A DNA stretch of 64,000 nucleotides from contig NZ_QDDR01000002.1 in the NCBI RefSeq assembly GCF_003075525.1, forward strand, positions 372,001 to 436,000, written 5' to 3'. Position numbers and translations under genes: made by a program. Numbering within the stretch: position 1 is the stretch's first letter; each line of letters opens with the position of its first letter. Shown here piece by piece: positions 8,933-17,055 of the stretch. This DNA is from Pararhodobacter aggregans (lineage in GTDB: Bacteria; Pseudomonadota; Alphaproteobacteria; Rhodobacterales; Rhodobacteraceae). The notes under the pieces are model-generated. The model was given only the letters and a program-made list of their open reading frames with translations. It had not been told where the DNA came from and did no database searches.

Positions 8933-9739
8933 TTACTGCTGCGTTGCCGCAACCGCAACGGCGATCTCCATGCTTTCGCTGCCAGGACCGCGGGCGGTGC
9001 CGCGGATCGGCGCGGCATGCGTGGCGTCCATGCCGCAGCCGAGGCGGATATAGCGCTCGTCCGGGCAGCAGGCATTGGCGGGGTCGAAACCGACCCAGCC
9101 CAGCCCCTCGATCCAGACCTCGGCCCAGGCATGCGCCGCCTCGTGCGGTTTGCCGTCGCTGTCGGTGAAGAGATAGCCCGAGACATAGCGCGCGGGCAGG
9201 TCCCTGAGCCGCGCGCAGGCGATGAGCGCATGGGCGTGATCCTGGCAGACGCCTTCGCCCAGGGCCAGCGCCTCGGCCGCGGTCGTGTGCGCGTCGGTGG
9301 CGCCCGGGCGATAGGCGATGGCCTCGGCCACCAGCGCCGACAGGTCATGCGCCAAGCCCAGCGCGGTCGGGCTTTCGGCCTTGGCCGCCAGTTCCTTCAG
9401 CGCGGCATCGGGGCGGGTCGGCAGGGTCTCGTCCAGCCAGGCGACCGGCGGGATGATCTCGCGGTTGCCGCGCAGGACGCCGGCCTGGTCGGTGGTCGTG
9501 ACCTCGCCGGTGACCCGCACCTCGATCCGGTCGACCGGGCCGCGCACGCTCCAGGCCTGGATCATGTCGCCCGCCCCGTCGCGGAACGAGCCGCCCATCA
9601 CCCCGTCCGACACCGCCACCTGCCAGCGGTGGGTGGTCTGGTTCTGGCATTGCGTCGGCAGCAGGCGGTGGCTTTGCACCACGCCGCGCACCGGCTGGTC
9701 ATAGTGGTAGGTCGTCACATGCTCGACGAAGAGCTTCAT
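8933..9739 (-). CDS. Transglutaminase-like cysteine peptidase of the Anbu operon
   Basis: A 268-residue protein with an N-terminal beta-rich domain (MKLFVEHVTTYHYDQPVRGVVQSH) typical of bacterial transglutaminase-like proteins, then the papain-like core. The catalytic triad is visible as Cys165 in GEGVCQDHAH, His203 in AHAWAEVW and Asp219 in GFDPAN. Such enzymes cleave or form isopeptide or peptide bonds. The start overlaps the alpha-E gene stop by four bases, showing tight coupling. In the Anbu operon it is predicted to act on peptides made by the neighbouring ATP-grasp/alpha-E proteins (Iyer/Aravind amidoligase hypothesis), but the substrate is not known. Confidence 0.88.
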   Translation of the reverse strand: MKLFVEHVTTYHYDQPVRGVVQSHRLLPTQCQNQTTHRWQVAVSDGVMGGSFRDGAGDMIQAWSVRGPVDRIEVRVTGEVTTTDQAGVLRGNREIIPPVAWLDETLPTRPDAALKELAAKAESPTALGLAHDLSALVAEAIAYRPGATDAHTTAAEALALGEGVCQDHAHALIACARLRDLPARYVSGYLFTDSDGKPHEAAHAWAEVWIEGLGWVGFDPANACCPDERYIRLGCGMDATHAAPIRGTARGPGSESMEIAVAVAATQQ

Positions 9740-10689
9740 CGCACGTCTCCGCTGAGATAGGCCTCATGCACGCGGGCGCCCAGATCGGCCACCTCGCCGA
9801 TGAAACGGGTGAGGAATTCGTGCAGCCCCTCGTCGAAGATCGATTCCGTCGAGGTCTCGTACATCCGCGCCATCATGTTGCGGGCCGATTCCTGCGCCCG
9901 GCTCGGGCGGCGGTAATAGCGCGCCAGCCGGTCCAGATGCAGGTTCAGCGCCTCGACGCAGGGGCTGAGGCCGCGCGGAGTCTGGGGGTTGAGGATCAGG
10001 AAATGGGCGATCTTCTTCGCCGTGATCTCTCCGCCATAGGCCCAGTGGAAGGCGCGGTGCAGCGACATGGCGCGCAGGAGCGTGCGCCATTGGTAATTGT
10101 CGAGGCCCGAGCCCACGAAGTCGATATGCGGCAGCAGGACGTAGTATTTCACGTCCAGCAGCCGCGCCGTGCTGTCGGCGCGTTCGAGGTAATAGCCGAT
10201 GTTGAGGAAATCCCAGCCGTCGTTCCTGAGGTGCGTCGCATCCATCGCGCCCCGGACCATGGCGCAATGGCGCCGGGTCCAGTCGGTCAGGCGGCTCAGC
10301 GACTGGTCCGAGCGCGGCTCGCGCTCGATCTGTCGCATTTCCTGAAAGGCGGAGTTCAGCGCGTCCCACATCTGCGTGGTCAGCGCGGTGCGGACGATGC
10401 GGCCGTTTTCGCGCGCCTGGGTGATGCAGGAGACGACCGAGGAGGGATTTTCGTGGTCGAAGAACAGATGGCTCTCGATGTTGCGCTGCACCGGGTCGCC
10501 GTATTTCTTGATGAAGGCATCGTAGCTGCCGCAGGCGTGCAGCAGGGCCTCCCATTCGTTGCGATACCCCTGTTCCGAGTTGGGCAGCATGGCGATCCGG
10601 GCGCCCACATCCAGAAGCCGCGCGGCGGTTTCCGCGCGCTCCATGTAGCGGGCCATCCAGAAGAGGTTGTCGGCGGTTCTGCTCAGCAT
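9736..10689 (-). CDS. Alpha-E domain-containing protein
   Basis: A 317-residue all-helical protein of the alpha-E family, recognised from its MLSRTADNLFWMARYMERAETAARLLDV start and conserved ERADSTARLLDVKYY block around residues 170-185. The family has no proven activity. It nearly always sits between a circularly permuted ATP-grasp gene and a transglutaminase-like gene, as here, which points to a partner or scaffold role in amide-bond chemistry. It lies 19 bases after the ATP-grasp stop and overlaps the transglutaminase start. No signal peptide is visible, so it is probably cytoplasmic. Confidence 0.88.
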   Translation of the reverse strand: MLSRTADNLFWMARYMERAETAARLLDVGARIAMLPNSEQGYRNEWEALLHACGSYDAFIKKYGDPVQRNIESHLFFDHENPSSVVSCITQARENGRIVRTALTTQMWDALNSAFQEMRQIEREPRSDQSLSRLTDWTRRHCAMVRGAMDATHLRNDGWDFLNIGYYLERADSTARLLDVKYYVLLPHIDFVGSGLDNYQWRTLLRAMSLHRAFHWAYGGEITAKKIAHFLILNPQTPRGLSPCVEALNLHLDRLARYYRRPSRAQESARNMMARMYETSTESIFDEGLHEFLTRFIGEVADLGARVHEAYLSGDVR

Positions 10690-10708
10690 GTCCGTTCCTC
10701 CGCCCCCG

Positions 10709-12124
10709 TCACTCGGCCAAGACCCAGGTGTCCTTGACCCCGCCGCCCTGCGACGAGTTCACGACCAGCGAGCCCTCGCGCAAAGCCACGCGGGTCAGGC
10801 CGCCCGGCACCAGCTCGATCCGCTCGCCCACCAGGCAATAGGGGCGCAGGTCGACGTGGCGCGGCGCCACGCCCTCCTCGACGAAGGAGGGGACGGTCGA
10901 CAGCGCCAGCGTCGGCTGGGCGATGTAATTGTCGGGATCGGCCTCGATCTTGTGGCGGAAGGTCTCGATCTGTTCCTTGGTCGATTTGGGGCCGACCAGC
11001 ATGCCGTAGCCGCCCGAGCCATGCACCTCCTTGACCACCAGATCGCCCAGATTCTCCAGCACATACTTGCATTCGTCGGACTTGGCGCATTGCCAGGTGG
11101 GGACGTTCTGCAAGATCGGCTCTTCGCCCAGATAGAAGCGGACCATCTCCGGCACGAAGGTATAGACCGCCTTGTCATCGGCGACGCCCGCGCCGGGGGC
11201 CGAGCAGATCGACACCCCGCCCGAGCGGTAGACATCCATCAGCCCCGGCACGCCCAGCATGCTGTCGGGGCGGAAACACAGCGGATCGAGGAAGGCATCG
11301 TCGATCCGGCGATAGATCACATCGACCTTGCGCGGGCCCTCGGTGGTGCGCATCCAGCAGAATTCACCCTCGACGAACAGATCCTGCCCCTCGACCAGCT
11401 CGACGCCCATCATGTCCGCGAGGAAAGAGTGTTCGTAATAGGCCGAGTTGAAATGGCCGGGCGTCAGGATCACCACATTGGGCTCGGACGCGGTGCATTT
11501 CTCGGGCGCGACCGAGGCCAGGGTCCGGCGCAGCAACTCGGGATAGGCCTCGACCGGCTGGATGCGGTTGGCGCTGAACAGCTCGGGGAACATCCGCATC
11601 ATGATCTCGCGGTTTTCCAGCATGTAGCTGACGCCCGAGGGGGTGCGGCAATTGTCCTCCAGCACGAAGAAATCGTCCGGCCCGGTGCGCACCAGGTCGA
11701 TGCCGACGATATGGCTGTAGACATTCTTGGGCGGGCGGATGCCGGCCACGGCCTTTTCATAGGCCTCGTTCAGATAGACCAGGCGGCCGGGGATGCGGCC
11801 GGCGCGGATGATCTCGCCCCGGTCATAGACATCCGCCAGAAAGGCGTTGAGCGCGCGGGCGCGCTGCTTGATGCCGCGTTCGAGCTTGTACCATTCCTGC
11901 GCGCTGAACACGCGGGGGAACATGTCGAAAGGGATCAGCCGGTCGGGATCGCCGCCCTCGCCATAGACCGCGAAGGTGATGCCGATGCGCCGAAACAGCG
12001 CCTCGGCTTCGGCCTGTTTGAGGTTTCTGAGTTCGGCGGGCATCTGGTCGACCCAGCCTTGCAACCGCGCATAGGGGGGGCGGACGGCGCCCCTTTCGAT
12101 CATCTCGTTGAAATAGGTGCTCAT
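10709..12124 (-). CDS. Circularly permuted type 2 ATP-grasp protein
   Basis: A 471-residue ATP-grasp ligase of the circularly permuted class, first gene of the Anbu operon. Visible landmarks are the N-terminal FNEMIERGAVRPPYARLQGW, the GIDLVRTGPDDFFVLEDNCRTPSGVSYMLENRE core, the HFNSAYYEHSFLADMMGVELVEGQDLFVE block and the late LVVKEVHGSGGYGMLVGP glycine-rich nucleotide loop. ATP-grasp enzymes activate a carboxylate as acyl-phosphate and join it to an amine, so it may build a peptide or tag. The ATG at 12124 was chosen because it begins the conserved MSTYFNEM; the 33 upstream codons in frame look non-coding. Confidence 0.9.
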   Translation of the reverse strand: MSTYFNEMIERGAVRPPYARLQGWVDQMPAELRNLKQAEAEALFRRIGITFAVYGEGGDPDRLIPFDMFPRVFSAQEWYKLERGIKQRARALNAFLADVYDRGEIIRAGRIPGRLVYLNEAYEKAVAGIRPPKNVYSHIVGIDLVRTGPDDFFVLEDNCRTPSGVSYMLENREIMMRMFPELFSANRIQPVEAYPELLRRTLASVAPEKCTASEPNVVILTPGHFNSAYYEHSFLADMMGVELVEGQDLFVEGEFCWMRTTEGPRKVDVIYRRIDDAFLDPLCFRPDSMLGVPGLMDVYRSGGVSICSAPGAGVADDKAVYTFVPEMVRFYLGEEPILQNVPTWQCAKSDECKYVLENLGDLVVKEVHGSGGYGMLVGPKSTKEQIETFRHKIEADPDNYIAQPTLALSTVPSFVEEGVAPRHVDLRPYCLVGERIELVPGGLTRVALREGSLVVNSSQGGGVKDTWVLAE

Positions 12125-12146
12125 GTCACTGTCCCCACTCTGCACG

Positions 12147-12174
12147 ACTTTAGACGATTTGCAGTCGTCGGCAA
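12147..12174 (-). promoter_or_regulatory. Candidate sigma-70-type promoter of the Anbu operon
   Basis: On the minus strand, TTGCCG (12174-12169) and TAAAGT (12152-12147) are separated by 16 bases and lie just upstream of the ATP-grasp start at 12124. The leader would be only about 15-20 bases. This is read by eye and not tested. The rest of the 381-base gap to the ABC binding-protein gene (12175-12505) holds no gene I can support. Confidence 0.35.
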
Positions 12175-12505
12175 TGGTAAGAGGATTGCTGTTTTTTCGC
12201 GGCTTACTTCGCCTCATGCTCATTTGTCGGGCAGCGGCGTTTCGAACTGCCTATTGACCGGGCATCGGCCGCGCCGGTGGCTGAGGGCGGGCACAGGCCC
12301 GCTTCCGGCGCTGCCCGGCGCGCGCGGGGCAGAGGCGGCGGTCGCCGTTCCGACCGGCAAGCGAAAGAAAAAAGACAGAATCGCCCCTTTTCGCGCATTG
12401 TCCCGATTGTCACGAATCTGTTTCAGTTGTTCAGTAGCCCGGGCCAGCCGTGACGCTCCAGTTTTCGGGGTGAAGAAGCGGCGGCTTTGCCAACAGGAGG
12501 CTTTC

Positions 12506-13609
12506 ATGAAAACGACGACCGTACGGGTGGCGTCGGCCAGCATCGCGGCGATGCTGTCGGCGGCGCCGGCACTCGCGCAGGATATGGCCGCTCTGGTCGA
12601 AGGCGCACGCGCGGAAGGGATGCTGACCACCATCGCCCTGCCGCATGATTGGTGCGGCTACGGCGACGTCATCGCGGGCTTCCGCGAGATGTATCCGTTC
12701 CTCGAGATCAACGAGCTGAACCCCGACGCGGGTTCCGCCGACGAGCTGGAAGCGATCCGCGCCAACATGAACAACACCGGGCCGCAGGCGCCCGACGTGA
12801 TCGACGTCGGTCTGGCCTTCGGTCCCGCCGCGCAGGCGGAAGGGCTTATCACGCCCTACATGGTCTCGACCTGGGACACGATCCCCGAAGGCGCGCGTGA
12901 CGCCGAGGGCCATTGGTACGGCGATTACTACGGCGTCATGTCGTTCATCGTGAACACCGACCTCGTGGACAACATCCCGACCTCGTTCGAGGACCTCCTG
13001 AAGCCCGAATACGTGGGCCAGGTGGCGCTGGCGGGTGATCCGCGCGCCTCGAACCAGGCGATCCTGGCGGTGATGGCGGCGGGCATGGCGCGCGGCGCCG
13101 AGCCGGGCGCGGCGGCGGCCCAGGCGGGGCTCGAGTTCTTCGCCGAACTCAACGCCTCGGGCAATTTCGTGCCGGTCATCGGCCGCACGGGCACGCTGGC
13201 GCAGGGCACCACGCCGATCCTGATCCAGTGGGATTACAACGCGCTCTCGGCCCGTGACACGCTGGCCGGCAACCCGCCGGTCGAAGTGGTCGTGCCCTCG
13301 GACGCGGTTCTGGCCGGGGTCTATGTGCAGGCGATCAGCGCCTATGCGCCCCATCCGAACGCCGCGCGGCTGTGGATGGAATACCTCTATTCGGACGAGG
13401 GTCAGCTGGGCTGGCTGGCCGGCTATTGCCACCCGATCCGCTTCAACGACCTCGCCGCCCGCGGCGTGATCCCGCAGGACATGATGGACGCGCTGCCCCC
13501 GGCTGAAAGCTATGCCGCCGCCGTCTTCCCGACGCTGGATCAGGTGAACGCCAACCGTGACGCCGTTGTCGCGGGCTGGGATTCGGTCGTCGGCGCCAAC
13601 GTCGAGTAA
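12506..13609 (+). CDS. ABC importer periplasmic substrate-binding protein (family 1, Fe/polyamine/thiamine type)
   Basis: A 367-residue periplasmic binding protein with a clear Sec signal peptide (residues 1-25, ending APALAQ). After it come the mixed alpha/beta segments of the type II binding fold: LPHDWCGYGDVIAGFREMYP, APDVIDVGLAFGPAAQAEGL, WYGDYYGVMSFIVNTDLV and VPSDAVLAGVYVQAISAYAPHPNAARLWMEYL. The start has an AGGAGG ribosome site six bases upstream. Two permeases and an ATPase follow in the same direction. The class covers ferric iron, putrescine/spermidine, thiamine and 2-aminoethylphosphonate; the substrate cannot be decided from sequence. Confidence 0.88.
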   Translation: MKTTTVRVASASIAAMLSAAPALAQDMAALVEGARAEGMLTTIALPHDWCGYGDVIAGFREMYPFLEINELNPDAGSADELEAIRANMNNTGPQAPDVIDVGLAFGPAAQAEGLITPYMVSTWDTIPEGARDAEGHWYGDYYGVMSFIVNTDLVDNIPTSFEDLLKPEYVGQVALAGDPRASNQAILAVMAAGMARGAEPGAAAAQAGLEFFAELNASGNFVPVIGRTGTLAQGTTPILIQWDYNALSARDTLAGNPPVEVVVPSDAVLAGVYVQAISAYAPHPNAARLWMEYLYSDEGQLGWLAGYCHPIRFNDLAARGVIPQDMMDALPPAESYAAAVFPTLDQVNANRDAVVAGWDSVVGANVE

Positions 13610-13666
13610 GCGAAACCTCGGGGGTCCGGCCCGCAGCCGGTCCCCCGATCCCCCGGGGAGAAGCCC

Positions 13667-14533
13667 ATGGCGCTACCGCGCGCAAGGATCAACCTGCCGC
13701 TCACCTGGCTGGGCGTCGTCCCGTTCTTCGTCTTTGTCGGCCTGTTCCTGCTGCTGCCGACGCTCTACATCGTCGTCGGCGCCTTCCGCACGCCCGAGGG
13801 CGGCTTCACCTTCGGCAATATTCTGGCGCTGAACACGCCGACGATCCTGTCCGCCTATTGGGTGTCGATCAAGATCGCCTTCTGGTCCTCGCTGATCGGC
13901 TGCGCGGTGGGTTTCGCCATGGCCGCCGCCGTCACCGTGGGCGCCGGGCCGGGCTGGGTGAAGAACCCGCTGCTGACCTTTTCGGGCGTCGCCTCCAATT
14001 TCGCGGGCGTACCGCTCGCTTTCGCCTTCATCGCCACCATCGGCCCGGCGGGGATCATCACCCTCTATCTGCGGCACGAATTCGGCATCAACCTGCGGCT
14101 CATGGGCTTCAACCTGCTGAGCACGCTGGGGCTGGTCATCACCTACCTGTTCTTCCAGATCCCGCTGATGATCCTGATCATCACCCCGGCGCTGGAGGGG
14201 CTCAAGCGCGAGTGGAAAGAGGCGGCCTCGATCCTGGGCGCCACCAGCTTCCAGTACTGGCGCATGGTGGCCTTTCCGATCCTGTTCCCCTCGATCCTCG
14301 GTACCATGGCGCTGCTCTTCGCCAATGCCTTCGGCGCCGTCGCCACCGCCATCGCGCTCACGGGTCCGTCCCTGAACATCGCGCCGATCCTGCTTTATGC
14401 GCAGATCCGGGGCGACGTGCTGGGCTCGCCCAACCTCGGCTATGCGCTGGCCTTCGGCATGATCGTCATCACCGGGCTGGCCAATGCGCTCTATATCGTG
14501 CTGCGCGCCCGCTCCGAGAGGTGGCTGAAATGA
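13667..14533 (+). CDS. ABC importer permease 1
   Basis: A 288-residue inner-membrane permease of the PotB/FbpB type with about six transmembrane helices. It carries the EAA-loop motif near residue 185 (EWKEAASILGATSFQYWRMVAFPIL), which docks onto the ATPase. It follows the binding-protein gene by 57 bases and overlaps the second permease by four bases (ATGA). A palindromic GC-rich stretch between the binding protein and this gene (13618-13655) could reduce downstream expression, a common way of making more binding protein than permease. Confidence 0.9.
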   Translation: MALPRARINLPLTWLGVVPFFVFVGLFLLLPTLYIVVGAFRTPEGGFTFGNILALNTPTILSAYWVSIKIAFWSSLIGCAVGFAMAAAVTVGAGPGWVKNPLLTFSGVASNFAGVPLAFAFIATIGPAGIITLYLRHEFGINLRLMGFNLLSTLGLVITYLFFQIPLMILIITPALEGLKREWKEAASILGATSFQYWRMVAFPILFPSILGTMALLFANAFGAVATAIALTGPSLNIAPILLYAQIRGDVLGSPNLGYALAFGMIVITGLANALYIVLRARSERWLK

Positions 14534-15312
14534 CCCGGCTCTGGTCCTGGGGCGCGCTGCTGATCGGTGTCGCCTTCTTCCTCATGCCGCTCTACGGCAT
14601 GACCGAATTCTCGCTGAAGATGCGCCGGGGGGAATATTCCTTCGACGCCTATGTCACGGTGCTGGGGGACCCCCGCTTTCAGGCGACCTTCGGCTATTCG
14701 GTGCTGATGGCGGTGCTGACCATCCTCTGCGGCGTGCTGCTGGTGGTGCCGACGGCCTTCTGGGTGCGGCTGAAACTGCCGGGCCTCAGGCCCTGGGTCG
14801 AGTTCATCACGCTCCTGCCGCTGGTCATCCCCTCGATCGTGGTCGTCTTCGGCTATATCCGGCTTTACAACACCTCCAGCTGGCTGCCGCTCACCGGCTC
14901 GGTCACCGGCACCAACATGCTGCTGATGTTCGGCTACACGGTGCTGGCGCTGCCCTATATGTACCGCGCCGTCGACACCGGGCTCCGTACCATCGACGTG
15001 GCCACCCTGACCGAGGCCGCGCAGTCGCTGGGCGCCGGCTGGGTCACGATCCTGGCCCGCGTCATTCTGCCCAATGTGCTGGGCGCGGTCCTGTCCGGCG
15101 CCTTCCTCACCTTCGCCATCGTGATCGGCGAATTCACCATGGCGGCGCTGCTGGACCGCCCGGCCTTCGGCCCCTACATGCAGCTACTGGGCGCCAACCG
15201 CGCCTACGAGCCCGCGGCGCTGGCGGTCATCGCCTTCGCCATCACCTGGGCCTGCATGGGGCTGATCCAGCTCGTCACCCGATTCTCGAAACACAACAGG
15301 GTGGCGCGCTGA
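14530..15312 (+). CDS. ABC importer permease 2
   Basis: A 260-residue partner permease of the PotC type. The start (ATG within ATGA at 14530) overlaps the end of permease 1. Several hydrophobic helices flank the EAA-like loop LTEAAQSLGAGWVTILARVILPNV. The stop overlaps the ATPase start (TGATG at 15310-15314). Together the two permeases form the translocation channel. Nothing unusual in length or composition. Confidence 0.9.
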   Translation: MTRLWSWGALLIGVAFFLMPLYGMTEFSLKMRRGEYSFDAYVTVLGDPRFQATFGYSVLMAVLTILCGVLLVVPTAFWVRLKLPGLRPWVEFITLLPLVIPSIVVVFGYIRLYNTSSWLPLTGSVTGTNMLLMFGYTVLALPYMYRAVDTGLRTIDVATLTEAAQSLGAGWVTILARVILPNVLGAVLSGAFLTFAIVIGEFTMAALLDRPAFGPYMQLLGANRAYEPAALAVIAFAITWACMGLIQLVTRFSKHNRVAR

Positions 15313-16391
15313 TGGCCTTCCTCGACCTTTCCCATCTGGAAAAAGCCTTCGGCGCGATGCGCGTGGTGAAGGACTTCAACCTCGGCATCGACAAGGGCGA
15401 GTTCGTCTCGTTCCTCGGGCCCTCGGGCTGCGGCAAGACCACCGTGTTGCGCATGGTCGCGGGGTTCGAGCGCCCGGACAGCGGCGCGATCACCGTTGAC
15501 GGGCGGGACATCACCGGGCTGAAACCCAACCAGCGCAGCATCGGCATGGTGTTTCAGGCCTATGCGCTGTTTCCCAACCTGACGGTGGCCGAGAATGTGG
15601 GCTTCGGCCTGAAGGTGGCGGGCGTCGCCAAGGCCGAGGCGGGTGAGCGCGTGGCCGAGATGCTGGCGCTGATCGGCCTGCCCGATCTGGGCGCGCGCTA
15701 TCCGTTCCAGCTGTCGGGCGGGCAGCAGCAGCGCGTCGCGCTGGCCCGGGCGCTGGCGCCCCGGCCGCAGGTGCTGCTCCTGGACGAGCCGCTGTCGGCG
15801 CTCGATGCCAAGATCCGCGTCAGCCTGCGCACGGAGATCCGCGAAATTCAGCAACGCCTTGGCATTACGACCATTTTCGTGACCCACGACCAGGAGGAGG
15901 CGCTGTCGATCTCGGACCGGATCGTGGTGATGAACGGCGGCATCGCCGAACAGACCGGCCGCCCGCTGGAGATCTACAACCGGCCCCGCACCCGCTTCGT
16001 CGCCAATTTCGTCGGCACGCTGAGCATGCTGGAGGGGGTGCTTCAGGACCCGGCAACCGGGCGCGTCTCGCTCGCTGAGGGCGAGGTCACGCTGGGCCGG
16101 CCCATCGAGCGTCCGGCCGGCGCCGCGATCACGCTGGCGCTCCGGCCCGAGGCGCTGCATCTGGGCGGTGGCCGGGGCGATATCGTGCTGCCCGCCCGCG
16201 TGACCGAGGTGCATTTCCTCGGCTCCGTCATCCGCATCCGGGTCGAGACCGGCGGCACCAGCCTGTCGCTGGACACCTTCAACCGCCCCGAAACCCCGCC
16301 GCCGCCGCTGGGCTCGCAGACCGAGGTCAGCATCGCCGCTTCCGACGTGATCGTGCTGGACGACGCCAGAGCGGAGCAGGGCGCGCATTAA
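15312..16391 (+). CDS. ABC importer ATP-binding protein
   Basis: A 359-residue ATPase powering the importer encoded just upstream. It has Walker A GPSGCGKTT near residues 36-44, the Q-loop in MVFQAYALFPNLTV, signature LSGGQQQRVALARAL, Walker B VLLLDEPLSALD and the switch histidine in FVTHDQEEAL. The C-terminal third (from about residue 240) is a regulatory TOBE-type beta domain, as in PotA/FbpC/MalK ATPases. Translation is coupled to permease 2 by a TGATG overlap. Confidence 0.93.
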   Translation: MAFLDLSHLEKAFGAMRVVKDFNLGIDKGEFVSFLGPSGCGKTTVLRMVAGFERPDSGAITVDGRDITGLKPNQRSIGMVFQAYALFPNLTVAENVGFGLKVAGVAKAEAGERVAEMLALIGLPDLGARYPFQLSGGQQQRVALARALAPRPQVLLLDEPLSALDAKIRVSLRTEIREIQQRLGITTIFVTHDQEEALSISDRIVVMNGGIAEQTGRPLEIYNRPRTRFVANFVGTLSMLEGVLQDPATGRVSLAEGEVTLGRPIERPAGAAITLALRPEALHLGGGRGDIVLPARVTEVHFLGSVIRIRVETGGTSLSLDTFNRPETPPPPLGSQTEVSIAASDVIVLDDARAEQGAH

Positions 16392-16463
16392 CGGGCCGTC
16401 AAATCTTCGATTCTACCTTGTGGGTCAGGCCGCCCGGTGGCGGACCCGTTGAGGAGTATCGGT

Positions 16464-17033
16464 ATGAGACGTTTCGCGCTCGCGCTTGCCGCGGTCACCT
16501 GGGCTTTGCCCGCTGCGGCCCAGGATTTCCACCAGGCCCTGCAGAATTATTATGAATCCAGCCTGACCGGCTGGTCGACCGATCCGGTGCTTATCGGCGC
16601 GATCCGGGCGCAGAATGCCACCACCAGTGTCTATTCCGCCGATCAGGTCGCCGCGCTCGACCGCAGCTGGCAGGCCGAGATCGGCAATGCCAACCAGCCG
16701 ACCATCACCCCGGTCCTGCATAATCCCGCCGCCGATTTCCTGCGCGGCCAGGTCGAGTCCTCGGGCGGCCGCATCACCGAGGTCATCTTGATGGACGGGG
16801 CCGGTCTGAACGTGGCCGTGACCGGCATCACCTCGGACATGTGGCAGGGCGATGAGGCGAAGTTCAGCGAGACCTACGGCCACGGCCCCGGTTCGGTGCA
16901 TATCGGCGAGGTCGAATTCGACGAATCTACCGGGCGCTATCAGGGCCAGATCTCGTTCCCGGTGGTCGATCCGGCCAATGGCGAGATGGTCGGCGCCATG
17001 ACGGTCGGTGTGGACGCCGAACTGATTCAGTAA
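16464..17033 (+). CDS. Secreted PDC/Cache-like periplasmic sensor protein
   Basis: A 189-residue protein with a Sec signal peptide (about residues 1-20, ending PAAAQ) and no transmembrane anchor. The mature part resembles a PDC/Cache sensor module: a long helix (FHQALQNYYESSLTGW, QVAALDRSWQAEIG), then a beta core with VILMDGAGLNVAVTGITSDMWQGDEAKF and a final FPVVDPANGEMVGAMTVGVDAELI. In most proteins this module is the periplasmic half of a membrane receptor; here it is free. The ATG at 16464 has a GAGGAG site. It lies 22 bases before a chemoreceptor gene and just after an ABC importer, suggesting a soluble co-sensor. The fold call is inference from pattern only. Confidence 0.65.
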   Translation: MRRFALALAAVTWALPAAAQDFHQALQNYYESSLTGWSTDPVLIGAIRAQNATTSVYSADQVAALDRSWQAEIGNANQPTITPVLHNPAADFLRGQVESSGGRITEVILMDGAGLNVAVTGITSDMWQGDEAKFSETYGHGPGSVHIGEVEFDESTGRYQGQISFPVVDPANGEMVGAMTVGVDAELIQ

Positions 17034-17055
17034 CGCCATCCCAGGAGGTTTCGCC

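Noticed and set aside
10667-12505. Open frame running into the ABC binding-protein gene from far upstream
   Set aside because: The part before 12506 is antisense to the ATP-grasp gene and then non-coding; the real start has a ribosome site and signal peptide at 12506.
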